Assembly: GCA_021816775.1 (NCBI GenBank)
Contig: JAKAXA010000002.1
Location: 1-64,000 of the forward strand
DNA length: 64,000 bases
Origin: Pseudomonadota bacterium
GTDB lineage: Bacteria > Pseudomonadota > Gammaproteobacteria > Steroidobacterales > Steroidobacteraceae
Direction: 5' to 3'
How positions within the stretch are numbered: the first letter of the stretch is position 1; the number at the start of each line of letters is the position of its first letter. A program made the translations under genes and the position numbers. Below are positions 26,336 to 35,046 of the stretch, piece after piece. The notes below the pieces were generated by a model. The model worked only from the letters and a program-made list of their open reading frames with translations, had not been told where the DNA came from and searched no databases.

Positions 26336-27118
26336 TCAGCTCTGCCGCTGCACGAGCATCTTCTTGATCTCGGCAATGGCCTTGGCGGGGTTGAGGTCCT
26401 TCGGGCACACGTCCGTGCAGTTCATGATGGTGTGGCAGCGGTACAGCTTGAACGGATCCTCGAGCGCATCGAGCCGCTCCCCGGTCGCCTCGTCGCGGCT
26501 GTCGATGATCCAGCGGTAGGCGGCCAGCAGCGCCGCCGGCCCCAGGTAGCGGTCGCTGTTCCACCAGTAGCTCGGGCAGGCCGTCGAGCAGCACGCGCAC
26601 AGAATGCACGCGGCCGGACGGTCGATCTGCTCCTGCTCCTCCTTGGACTGCAGCCGCTCGCTATCCGGCGGCGCCGGGGTCTGCGTCTGCAGCCACGGCT
26701 TCACCGAGGCGTACTGGGCGTAGAACTGGGTCAGGTCCGCCACGAGGTCCTTCACCACCGGCAGGTGCGGCAGCGGGTAGATGCGGATCTGCCGGCCGAG
26801 ATCGTGCAGCGAGGTGGTGCAGGCCAGGCGGTTCACCCCGTCGATGTTCATCGCGCACGAGCCGCAGATGCCCTCGCGGCAGGAGCGGCGGAAGGTGAGC
26901 GAGGAGTCGACGCTGCCTTTGATGCGGATCAGCGCATCGAGCACCATCGGGCCGCACTCGGCGAGGTCGAGCTCGAACGTGTCGAGGCGCGGGTTCTCGC
27001 CCGATGCGGGATCGAAGCGGTAGATGCGGAACGTGCGCACCTCGCGTGTTCCCGGGGGCGCCTGGTGGGTCACCCCGGTGCGGATGCGCGAGTTGGCGGG
27101 CAGTCGAAACTCAGCCAT
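26336..27118 (-). CDS. sdhB: Succinate dehydrogenase iron-sulfur subunit
   Basis: The protein has 260 residues from ATG 27118, the usual start; the upstream extension is rejected. The [2Fe-2S] ligands are C80, C85, C88 and C100 ('[10 protein letters not shown]', 'LACTT'). The [4Fe-4S] and [3Fe-4S] ligands lie in '[16 protein letters not shown]' and '[17 protein letters not shown]'. It relays electrons from FAD in SdhA to ubiquinone at the SdhCD membrane anchor. Confidence 0.97.
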   Translation of the reverse strand: MAEFRLPANSRIRTGVTHQAPPGTREVRTFRIYRFDPASGENPRLDTFELDLAECGPMVLDALIRIKGSVDSSLTFRRSCREGICGSCAMNIDGVNRLACTTSLHDLGRQIRIYPLPHLPVVKDLVADLTQFYAQYASVKPWLQTQTPAPPDSERLQSKEEQEQIDRPAACILCACCSTACPSYWWNSDRYLGPAALLAAYRWIIDSRDEATGERLDALEDPFKLYRCHTIMNCTDVCPKDLNPAKAIAEIKKMLVQRQS

Positions 27119-27131
27119 CGGAAAACCTTGC

Positions 27132-28916
27132 TCAGTAAGTGCGCGCCTTGGGCGGGATGGTCTCAACCTCGTCGGTGAGCGTGTTCAGGTGCACGGGGCG
27201 GTATTCGAAGCGCACCCGGCCCGGACCCTCGACCGTCACCAGCGTATGCTTCATCCAGTTCACATCGTCGCGGTTCGGGTAATCCTCGCGCGCGTGCGCG
27301 CCGCGGCTCTCGGTGCGGTTGCCGGCCGAATGGAGGGTCGCGCTCGCCTGCATGAGCAGGTTCTCCAGTTCCATCGTCTCGATGAGGTCGGTGTTCCACA
27401 CCAGCGAGCGGTCACTGATGCGCACCTCGGCGAAGGACTCGTAGGTCTGCGCGAGCTTGCGCGCGCCCTCGGCGAGCGACTCGCCGGTGCGAAACACCGC
27501 CGCATCGATCTGCATGATCTTCTGCATCTCGAGGCGGATCTCGGTGGTCGGCCGCGAGCCCTGGGCGTTGCACAGCCGATCGAGGCGCGAGAGGGCAAGA
27601 TCGGCCGAGTCCTTCGGCAGCGGCGCGTGGCGCGTGAGCGGCTTGACGAGCTCGGCGCAGCGGCGCGCCGCCTGCCGGCCGAACACCACGAGGTCGAGCA
27701 GCGAGTTCGAGCCGAGGCGATTCGCGCCGTGCACCGACACGCATGCCGCCTCGCCGACGGCCATCAGCCCCGGCACCACGCTGTCGGGGTCGCCGCCGCG
27801 CGGGCGCACCACCTCGCCGTGATGGTTGCAGGGAATGCCGCCCATGTTGTAGTGCGCGGTCGGCTGCACCGGAATCGGCTGGCGGGTCACATCAACGCCG
27901 GCGAAGATGCGCGAGGTCTCGGCGATGCCGGGCAGCCGCTCCTGAATCACCTCGGGCCCCAGGTGCTCGAGGTGCAGATGGATGTGATCGCGCTCAGGCC
28001 CCACGCCGCGGCCCTCGCGGATCTCGATGGTCATGGCGCGGCTGACGACATCGCGCGAGGCGAGATCCTTGGCGTTCGGCGCGTAGCGCTCCATGAAGCG
28101 CTCGCCGCTCGAGTTGGTGAGATAGCCGCCCTCGCCGCGCGCGCCTTCGGTGATCAGACACCCGGCACGGTAGATGCCGGTCGGGTGGAACTGCACGAAC
28201 TCCATGTCCTGCAGCGGCAGCCCGGCGCGCAGCACCATGGCGTTGCCGTCCCCGGTGCACGAGTGCGCCGAGGTGCACGAGAAGTACGCCCGCCCGTAGC
28301 CGCCGGTGGCGAGGATGGTCATGTGCGCGCGGAAGCGATGCAGCCTGCCCTCGGTCATGTCGAGCGCGATGACGCCGCGGCACTGCCCGTCCTGCATGAT
28401 CAGATCGATGGCGAAGAACTCCACGAAGAAGCTCGCCGAGCGGCGGATCGACTGCTGGTAGAGGGTGTGCAGCAGCGCATGGCCGGTGCGGTCGGCGGCC
28501 GCGCAGGTGCGCTGCGCGGTGCCCTTGCCGAAATGCGTGGTCATGCCGCCGAAGGGGCGCTGATAGATGCGACCCTCGGCGGTGCGCGAGAACGGCACGC
28601 CATAGTGCTCGAGCTCGATCACCGCCGCGGGCGCCTCCTTGCACATCAGCTCGATGGCGTCCTGGTCGCCGAGCCAGTCCGAGCCCTTGATGGTGTCATA
28701 CATGTGCCAGCGCCAGTCATCCTCGCCCATGTTGCCGAGCGCGGCGCTGATGCCGCCCTGGGCCGCCACGGTGTGGCTGCGGGTGGGAAAGAGCTTGCTG
28801 ATGCACGCCGTCGAGAGGCCCGCCTCGGCGAGGCCGAGCGTCGCGCGCAGCCCAGAGCCGCCGGCCCCGACGACGACGACGTCGTAGCTGTGATCGATGA
28901 TTTCGTATGCGCTCAT
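27132..28916 (-). CDS. sdhA: Succinate dehydrogenase flavoprotein subunit
   Basis: The protein has 594 residues from ATG 28916. The dinucleotide-binding motif is '[11 protein letters not shown]'. The His in 'SHTVAAQGG' is the covalent FAD attachment site, and '[22 protein letters not shown]' spans the active-site region. It oxidises succinate to fumarate in the citric acid cycle. The ATG overlaps the sdhD stop by 4 bp. An open extension upstream to 29231 is a shadow of sdhD. Confidence 0.97.
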   Translation of the reverse strand: MSAYEIIDHSYDVVVVGAGGSGLRATLGLAEAGLSTACISKLFPTRSHTVAAQGGISAALGNMGEDDWRWHMYDTIKGSDWLGDQDAIELMCKEAPAAVIELEHYGVPFSRTAEGRIYQRPFGGMTTHFGKGTAQRTCAAADRTGHALLHTLYQQSIRRSASFFVEFFAIDLIMQDGQCRGVIALDMTEGRLHRFRAHMTILATGGYGRAYFSCTSAHSCTGDGNAMVLRAGLPLQDMEFVQFHPTGIYRAGCLITEGARGEGGYLTNSSGERFMERYAPNAKDLASRDVVSRAMTIEIREGRGVGPERDHIHLHLEHLGPEVIQERLPGIAETSRIFAGVDVTRQPIPVQPTAHYNMGGIPCNHHGEVVRPRGGDPDSVVPGLMAVGEAACVSVHGANRLGSNSLLDLVVFGRQAARRCAELVKPLTRHAPLPKDSADLALSRLDRLCNAQGSRPTTEIRLEMQKIMQIDAAVFRTGESLAEGARKLAQTYESFAEVRISDRSLVWNTDLIETMELENLLMQASATLHSAGNRTESRGAHAREDYPNRDDVNWMKHTLVTVEGPGRVRFEYRPVHLNTLTDEVETIPPKARTY

Positions 28917-29299
28917 GCGGCGCCTCCCAACGCCACGCGAAGCACGGCGAACACGCCGGCGGCCGCGGCGAGCACGTGCAGATAGGTCGACAGCGCCAGC
29001 AGCACGGTGCGCATGCCGCACCCGTGCACGTAGTCCTCGATCACCACGCGCACGCCGAGCTGCGAATGCCACGCCGCCGTCACCACGAACAGCAGCAGCA
29101 GAACGGCCGTCCAGGGCTCGCCCACCCAGGCCACCACCGTCGCATAGCCGTGCGCGGGCATCGCCAGCAGCGAGACCGCGAACCAGCTCGCCAGCGGCAC
29201 CAGGGCGATGGCCGTCAGGCGCTGCACCCACCAGTGGTGCACGCCTGCCTTGGCCGCGCCGCGGCCGAGCGCCTCCCCGAGCGGACTGCGCAGGCTCAT
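28913..29299 (-). CDS. sdhD: Succinate dehydrogenase membrane anchor subunit SdhD
   Basis: This 128-residue protein starts at ATG 29299, which overlaps the sdhC stop by 4 bp. Three membrane helices lie at about 28-48, 55-78 and 95-120. The motif '[17 protein letters not shown]' carries the likely heme-ligand His and the conserved Asp-Tyr pair near the quinone site. An early '[14 protein letters not shown]' matches the SdhD family. It forms the quinone-reducing anchor with SdhC. Confidence 0.93.
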   Translation of the reverse strand: MSLRSPLGEALGRGAAKAGVHHWWVQRLTAIALVPLASWFAVSLLAMPAHGYATVVAWVGEPWTAVLLLLFVVTAAWHSQLGVRVVIEDYVHGCGMRTVLLALSTYLHVLAAAAGVFAVLRVALGGAA

Positions 29300-29688
29300 G
29301 CTGCGTGCCCCCGGCCGAGCAGCCACGCGGCGAGCGCGACGAACAGCACGGCGCTCGCGATGAGCACCAGGTATGCGCTCGCGCGCGACTGCGCGCGCTC
29401 CAGGCCCCGGCCGGTGTCCCACACCAGATGACGCACTCCGGCGCACAGGTGATACGAGTACACCGCCAGCAGCGCGAGCCAGACGATCTTGAACACCCCG
29501 AGCCCGAGCAGCGCCGCGGCGCGCGCGTAGGCGGCCGGCCCCGCCGCGAGCGCCATGAGCCAGTACACCAGCAGGATCAGCCCGAGCGCGAGCACGAGCC
29601 CCGTGGCGCGGTTGAGCACGGAGGTGAGCAGTGTGTAGCGGTACATCCGGTACACGGACAGGTGCGGCGAAGTGGGTCGTGCAGCCAT
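29296..29688 (-). CDS. sdhC: Succinate dehydrogenase cytochrome b556 subunit SdhC
   Basis: The protein has 130 residues from ATG 29688. It opens '[30 protein letters not shown]', the family N-terminus with the Ser and Arg that face the quinone pocket. Three membrane helices follow. '[17 protein letters not shown]' contains the heme-b His motif. It sits 13 bp downstream of the SDHAF4-like gene. Confidence 0.93.
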   Translation of the reverse strand: MAARPTSPHLSVYRMYRYTLLTSVLNRATGLVLALGLILLVYWLMALAAGPAAYARAAALLGLGVFKIVWLALLAVYSYHLCAGVRHLVWDTGRGLERAQSRASAYLVLIASAVLFVALAAWLLGRGHAA

Positions 29689-29701
29689 AAATGCTCGGGA
29701 T

Positions 29702-29887
29702 TCAGAAATCGATACAGCGGCCGTTGCGCTCCCAATCGCCAAAGCGTGTCGGCTCCGGCCCCCGGGGGCCGCCAATCTCGCGCGGTGAGCTCTTGGGGAG
29801 TGTCCGATCGGCGGGCGCGTCCGTGCCGGCGGCCGTGCCGGGTTCGGGTGCGGACGGCGATTTGAGGTTATTCGAATCGTCCTGCAT
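29702..29887 (-). CDS. SDHAF4-like (DUF1674) succinate dehydrogenase assembly factor
   Basis: This small gene of 61 codons opens the sdh operon. The first 35 residues are Pro/Ala/Ser-rich and probably disordered. The C-terminal 25 residues carry the whole DUF1674 signature, 'REIGGPRGPEPTRFGDWER' followed by 'NGRCIDF' at the very end. In mitochondria SDHAF4 binds free flavinated SdhA and promotes its joining with SdhB. A DUF1674 gene next to sdhC supports the same role here. The start ATG 29887 has no strong ribosome site. Confidence 0.85.
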   Translation of the reverse strand: MQDDSNNLKSPSAPEPGTAAGTDAPADRTLPKSSPREIGGPRGPEPTRFGDWERNGRCIDF

Positions 29888-29953
29888 GTGCTGCCAGTCT
29901 GCCAGAATCAGGCCGTTCCCGCCACGGTGCAGCCAGGATCAATATCAGTCCGC

Positions 29954-29968
29954 TACACTAGTGGCCAT
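29954..29968 (+). promoter_or_regulatory. Possible -10 box just before ygfZ
   Basis: TACACT at 29954-29959 is followed by nine bases and the ATG of ygfZ at 29969. No ribosome site is visible. A start 6-7 nt downstream would leave a leader of 2-3 nt. The divergent sdh operon starts 81 bp away, so both promoters share this gap. Confidence 0.35.
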
Positions 29969-30883
29969 ATGATTTCCGAACTGCATGGCACTGCGCTTGC
30001 GGATCTCGGGGCGCTGCGCATCGCCGGCGCCGATGCCGTGCGTTTTCTGCAGGGACAGCTCTCGAACGACGTGACGCGCCTCACTCCCGAGCGGGCGCTG
30101 CTCGCCGGCTATCACAATCCCCAGGGACGCACCATCGCGCTGCTGCGCCTCGTTGCGCTCGCCGACGCCGAGCTGCTCGCGCTGCTGCCGCGCGAGCTGG
30201 TCGCGCCCGTGAGCCAACGGCTCGCCAAGTTCGTGCTGCGCGCGAAGGTCACCCTGGCCGATGTCTCGAGCGAGTGGCGCATCGGCGCCGTTGCCTCCTG
30301 CACGGAACTCGAGCACGGCGAAAGCGTGCCCGTCACGCCGCCGCAGCTGCCTGCGCCGCACACCGGCGCGCAGCGCCGCCTCGGCGAGCGGCTCTACATC
30401 ACCGTCGGCGAGCGGCCGGCGCGCTGGCTCGAGCTTGCGCGCGGCGCACCGCTCGGCGCGCGGGAGGCGGCCCGGGAGCAGTGGCGTCTGCTCGATATCC
30501 GCGCCGGGCTGCCGCAGGTGTACGCAGCCACCTCCGAGCAGTTCGTCGCCCAGATGTTGAATCTCGATGTGCTCGATGCCATCGCATTCGACAAGGGCTG
30601 CTACACCGGACAGGAAGTGATCGCGCGGGCGCATTACCGCGGCCGGGTCAAGCGGCGCGCGCAGCGCTGGCGCACGCGCGCGGCGCTTACGCTCGCCCCC
30701 GGGGACAGCGGCGTGTTGAGCGACGGACGGGCCTTCAACGTCGTGGAGGCGACGCGCCTGCCCGACGGGCGCTGCGAATTTCTCGCGGTGGCGCCGCTGG
30801 CGGGGGCCGAGAGCCCCGCCGCCTCCGCGGCGCCCGCGGTGGATGCCGAGCCGCTCGAGCTGCCCTACACGCTGCCGCCGTGA
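29969..30883 (+). CDS. ygfZ: tRNA-modifying protein YgfZ (folate-binding, Fe-S metabolism)
   Basis: The protein has 304 residues from ATG 29969. It belongs to the GcvT-like, folate-binding YgfZ/IBA57 family involved in Fe-S enzyme maintenance. The hallmark 'DKGCYTGQEVIARAHYRG' has its conserved Cys at 211. The N-terminal part includes 'FLQGQLSNDVTRL' near 25-37. Earlier in-frame starts exist from 29888 but overlap the divergent SDHAF4-like gene region. It converges on murI with a 10-bp gap. Proximity to the sdh operon, an Fe-S enzyme, is consistent with its role. Confidence 0.93.
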   Translation: MISELHGTALADLGALRIAGADAVRFLQGQLSNDVTRLTPERALLAGYHNPQGRTIALLRLVALADAELLALLPRELVAPVSQRLAKFVLRAKVTLADVSSEWRIGAVASCTELEHGESVPVTPPQLPAPHTGAQRRLGERLYITVGERPARWLELARGAPLGAREAAREQWRLLDIRAGLPQVYAATSEQFVAQMLNLDVLDAIAFDKGCYTGQEVIARAHYRGRVKRRAQRWRTRAALTLAPGDSGVLSDGRAFNVVEATRLPDGRCEFLAVAPLAGAESPAASAAPAVDAEPLELPYTLPP

Positions 30884-30893
30884 GGGCAGCGCC

Positions 30894-31700
30894 TTAGAGA
30901 TCGATCAGCTCGACCTCGCCCGGGGCGATCGGGCGCTCGAGAAAGCGCGCGCCGATGCGCGCGAAGCGCTCCGGCGCATCGGTGGCGAGCAGGCGCAGCC
31001 CACCCGGCCCGCCGGGGCTGGCGAGCCCCGCATCGGCGAGCGCCAAGCGCACGTGCCGTGCCGTGGTCTCGGCGGAGTCCACGATGCGCACCCCCGGACC
31101 CACCGCGGCGCGGATCGCTCCGGCGAGCATCGGAAAATGAGTGCAGCCGAGCACCAGCGTGTCCGCGGCAAGCGCCCCATCCGCCGGCGCGAACAGCGCA
31201 TCGAGATAATGATGCGCGAGCGCCTCGGCGATGGGCCCCGCCCCGAGCCCCTCCTCGGCCAGCGCGACGAACAGCGGCGCCGGCAGGGCGTGCACCTCGG
31301 CCTCGGGCCGGCGCAGGCGGATGGCCTCCTGGTAGGCGCCACCGCGCACCGTTCCCTCGGTGGCGATGACCGCAATGCGCCCCGAGGCCGAGGCCGCGCA
31401 GGCGGCCTCGGCGCCCGGCTCGATCACCCCGATCACCGGCACGGGGGCGAGGTGCGCGCGCACCGCCGGCAGGCTCACCGCCGAGGCGGTGTTGCAGGCC
31501 ACCACCAGGCACTTGATCCCGTAGCCGCTGAGCGCCTCGGCCGCCTGCAGCGCGTAGCGCGCCACGGTCGCGGCGCTCTTGGTGCCGTAGGGCAGCCGCG
31601 CGGTGTCGCCGAGGTACACGAACCGCTCGGCCGGCAGCTCGCGCATCAACGCCTTCAGCACGGTCAGCCCCCCGACCCCGGAATCGAACACTCCGATCAT
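30894..31700 (-). CDS. murI: Glutamate racemase
   Basis: The protein has 268 residues. MurI makes D-glutamate for peptidoglycan. The N-terminus 'MIGVFDSGVGGLTVLKAL' is diagnostic. The two catalytic Cys are C69 in 'VVACNTASAV' and C186 in 'VLGCTHFP', with acidic partners in the DSG motif and nearby. It is the last gene of the prfB-lysS-murI set, 79 bp after lysS. Confidence 0.96.
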   Translation of the reverse strand: MIGVFDSGVGGLTVLKALMRELPAERFVYLGDTARLPYGTKSAATVARYALQAAEALSGYGIKCLVVACNTASAVSLPAVRAHLAPVPVIGVIEPGAEAACAASASGRIAVIATEGTVRGGAYQEAIRLRRPEAEVHALPAPLFVALAEEGLGAGPIAEALAHHYLDALFAPADGALAADTLVLGCTHFPMLAGAIRAAVGPGVRIVDSAETTARHVRLALADAGLASPGGPGGLRLLATDAPERFARIGARFLERPIAPGEVELIDL

Positions 31701-31779
31701 GCGCGAGGCGCAGGAGCCAACGCCGCGCGCACGAGCGTAGCGCGTGCCCGGTGCGGCGCCGAGGCGCCGACGGATGAGA

Positions 31780-33303
<1,524 letters not shown>

Positions 33304-33310
33304 AAATTGC

Positions 33311-34406
33311 CTACAACCCCGCCTTGAGCGAGGCCTCCAGGAACGGATCGAGATCCCCATCGAGCACCGCGGTGGTGTTGCCCACTTCCACGCCGGTGCG
33401 CAGATCCTTGATGCGCGACTGATCGAGCACGTAGGAGCGGATCTGGTTGCCCCAGCTCACGTCGGACTTGGACTCCTCGAGCACCTTGGCGGCGGCGTTG
33501 CGCTTGTTGACTTCCAGCTCGTAGAGCTTCGCCTTCAGCATCTTCATCGCCGTGGCGCGGTTCTTGTGCTGGCTGCGCTCGGCCTGGCAGGCGACCACGA
33601 TCCCGCTCGGGACGTGCGTGATGCGCACCGCCGACTCGGTCTTGTTGACATGCTGGCCGCCGGCTCCCGAGGAGCGGTACACGTCGGTCTTCAAGTCCGC
33701 CGGATTGATCTCGATGTCGATGTCCTCATCGACCTCCGGGGAGACGAACACCGAGGCGAAGGAGGTATGGCGGCGGTTGCCCGAGTCGAACGGCGACTTG
33801 CGCACCAGGCGGTGCACGCCGGTCTCGGTGCGCAGCCAGCCGTAGGCGAACTCGCCCCGCACCTCGACGGTGGCGCTCTTGAAGCCCGCCACCTCGCCCG
33901 GGTTCGAGTCGATCACCTCGCAGGCGAAGCCGCGCGCGGCGCCCCACCTCAGGTACATCCGCAGCAGCATCTGCGCCCAGTCCTGCGCCTCGGTGCCGCC
34001 GGCGCCGGCCTGGATGTCGAGAAACGCGTTGTGCGAGTCCATCTCGCCGCGGAACATGCGCTTCAGCTCGAGCCGGCGCACCGCCGTCTCGAGCTCCCCG
34101 GCCTCGCGGCCGAGCTCGCGCACCGTCGCCTCGTCGCCCTCGCCTTCGGCGAGCTCGAGCAGCTCCGCCGCATCGCGCAGGCCGCCGTCGACCCGGTCGA
34201 TCGCCTCGAGGTCGCTGTTCAGGCGCGCCCGTTCGCGGCCGAGCTGCTGCGCGCGCTCGGGCTGCGACCAGACGCGCGGCTCCTCGAGCTCGCGCGCCAC
34301 TTCCTCCAAGCGCTCTTTCTTGAGGTCGTACTCAAAGAAACCCCCGTAGGGCGCCCATGCGCTCCTCGAGGTCTTTGAGCTGGCGCTTGAGCGGATTGAC
34401 TTCCAT
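33311..34406 (-). CDS. prfB: Peptide chain release factor 2, with programmed +1 frameshift
   Basis: The full gene spans two frames. ATG 34406 opens 24 codons ('[10 protein letters not shown]', '[11 protein letters not shown]') that end at an in-frame TGA at 34334-34332. A +1 shift at CTT-T continues as '[18 protein letters not shown]', giving a 364-residue protein, the normal RF2 length. RF2 recognises UGA and UAA; 'KSPFDS' holds the SPF anticodon-mimic motif and 'GAGGQHVNK' the GGQ peptidyl-hydrolysis motif. The shift makes RF2 synthesis depend on its own scarcity. Calling only the second frame would lose the first 24 residues. Confidence 0.97.
34332..34346 (-). promoter_or_regulatory. prfB recoding site
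   Basis: On the minus strand the run GGGGG TTT CTT TGA combines an internal Shine-Dalgarno-like G tract, the slippery CTT codon and the UGA. This is the conserved RF2 autoregulatory element. The Shine-Dalgarno match is G-rich rather than AGGGGGU but has the right spacing. Confidence 0.92.
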
Positions 34407-34510
34407 CGTGCGGCGCGGTCCGGGTGAGGTACGTGAATGAGCGCGTCATGCTAGCGACCCGGAGGCGGAATTTCCAGCTTGGCGCCGGCCTGCTCGGGGG
34501 TGAATTGGGC

Positions 34511-34765
34511 TTATGGCCCTCGCAGCAAGCGCGAAACCGCAACCATGACGGCCAACGAGCCCCCGCACTCCGGCGCAAGATCGACGCGGCGCGGCGGAAA
34601 GCCTGCCTGGATGATGTTCTTGCCGGTCCCGTGAATGAAGGCTAACGCGGGGACCCTGTCGGCGCGCGAGGTGACAAGCACTGCGGCGCCACATGAATCG
34701 CCGACGGCCAATCGGATCAAATCAGGTACGATCAGACGGTCTATGTCGCTTGCGACCGTGCCCAT
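34511..34765 (-). CDS. Doubtful 84-codon hypothetical gene
   Basis: A minus-strand frame from ATG 34765 would encode 84 residues, including 'DIDRLIVPDLIRLAVGDS' and 'AFIHGTGKNIIQAGFPPRRV'. The amino-acid mix is less Arg/Ala-skewed than most shadow frames here, which is the only support. There is no convincing ribosome site and I recognise no family. It may be spurious or a remnant. Confidence 0.2.
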   Translation of the reverse strand: MGTVASDIDRLIVPDLIRLAVGDSCGAAVLVTSRADRVPALAFIHGTGKNIIQAGFPPRRVDLAPECGGSLAVMVAVSRLLRGP

Positions 34766-34964
34766 AAGGGGCTGCCCACAATTTGGCGGCGGGCGTATCG
34801 GCCGCACCCGTTTCTCCGTCACGTCGCGGGCGGCAGTCCTGCGCGGCAGCGCGATGCAGCGAGGTCTGCACAGTCCTGCGTCACCGCGGGGCCACTGAAC
34901 GATCGCTGAACGGCGCTGCGCCGATCGTAGCGGCACGGATTCGATCACCCCTGAAGTGTGTGCA

Positions 34965-35040
34965 GGGGCAGACGGGTGCCGGCGCGCCGCGCAGGGTGGT
35001 CGAAAACGGCTATTTCGGTAGCCGTCTGCCCCCGTACAAT
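34965..35040 (+). promoter_or_regulatory. Inverted repeats and -10-like box before the 943-residue protein
   Basis: A perfect 11-bp inverted pair, GGGGCAGACGG (34965-34975) and CCGTCTGCCCC (35022-35032), brackets 46 bp. Inside, ACGGCTA, loop TTTCGG, TAGCCGT (35006-35025) makes a 7-bp hairpin whose right arm overlaps the long-range pair, so the two are mutually exclusive. TACAAT at 35035-35040 is followed by six bases and the ATG. It could be an operator, an alternative RNA fold, or both. Confidence 0.45.
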
Positions 35041-35046
35041 GCCGCC

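Larger units (their letters stand above)
34407..35046. other. Intergenic region between prfB and the unknown exported protein
   Basis: This 640-bp stretch separates divergent genes. The left part holds only a weak minus-strand reading frame (34511-34765, listed separately). The right end holds inverted repeats directly before the next start codon. No RNA gene is recognised. Confidence 0.5.

Noticed and set aside
34783-35046. Upstream extension of the 943-residue exported protein
   Set aside because: It would bury the signal peptide internally and has no ribosome site; ATG 35047 places the signal at the N-terminus.
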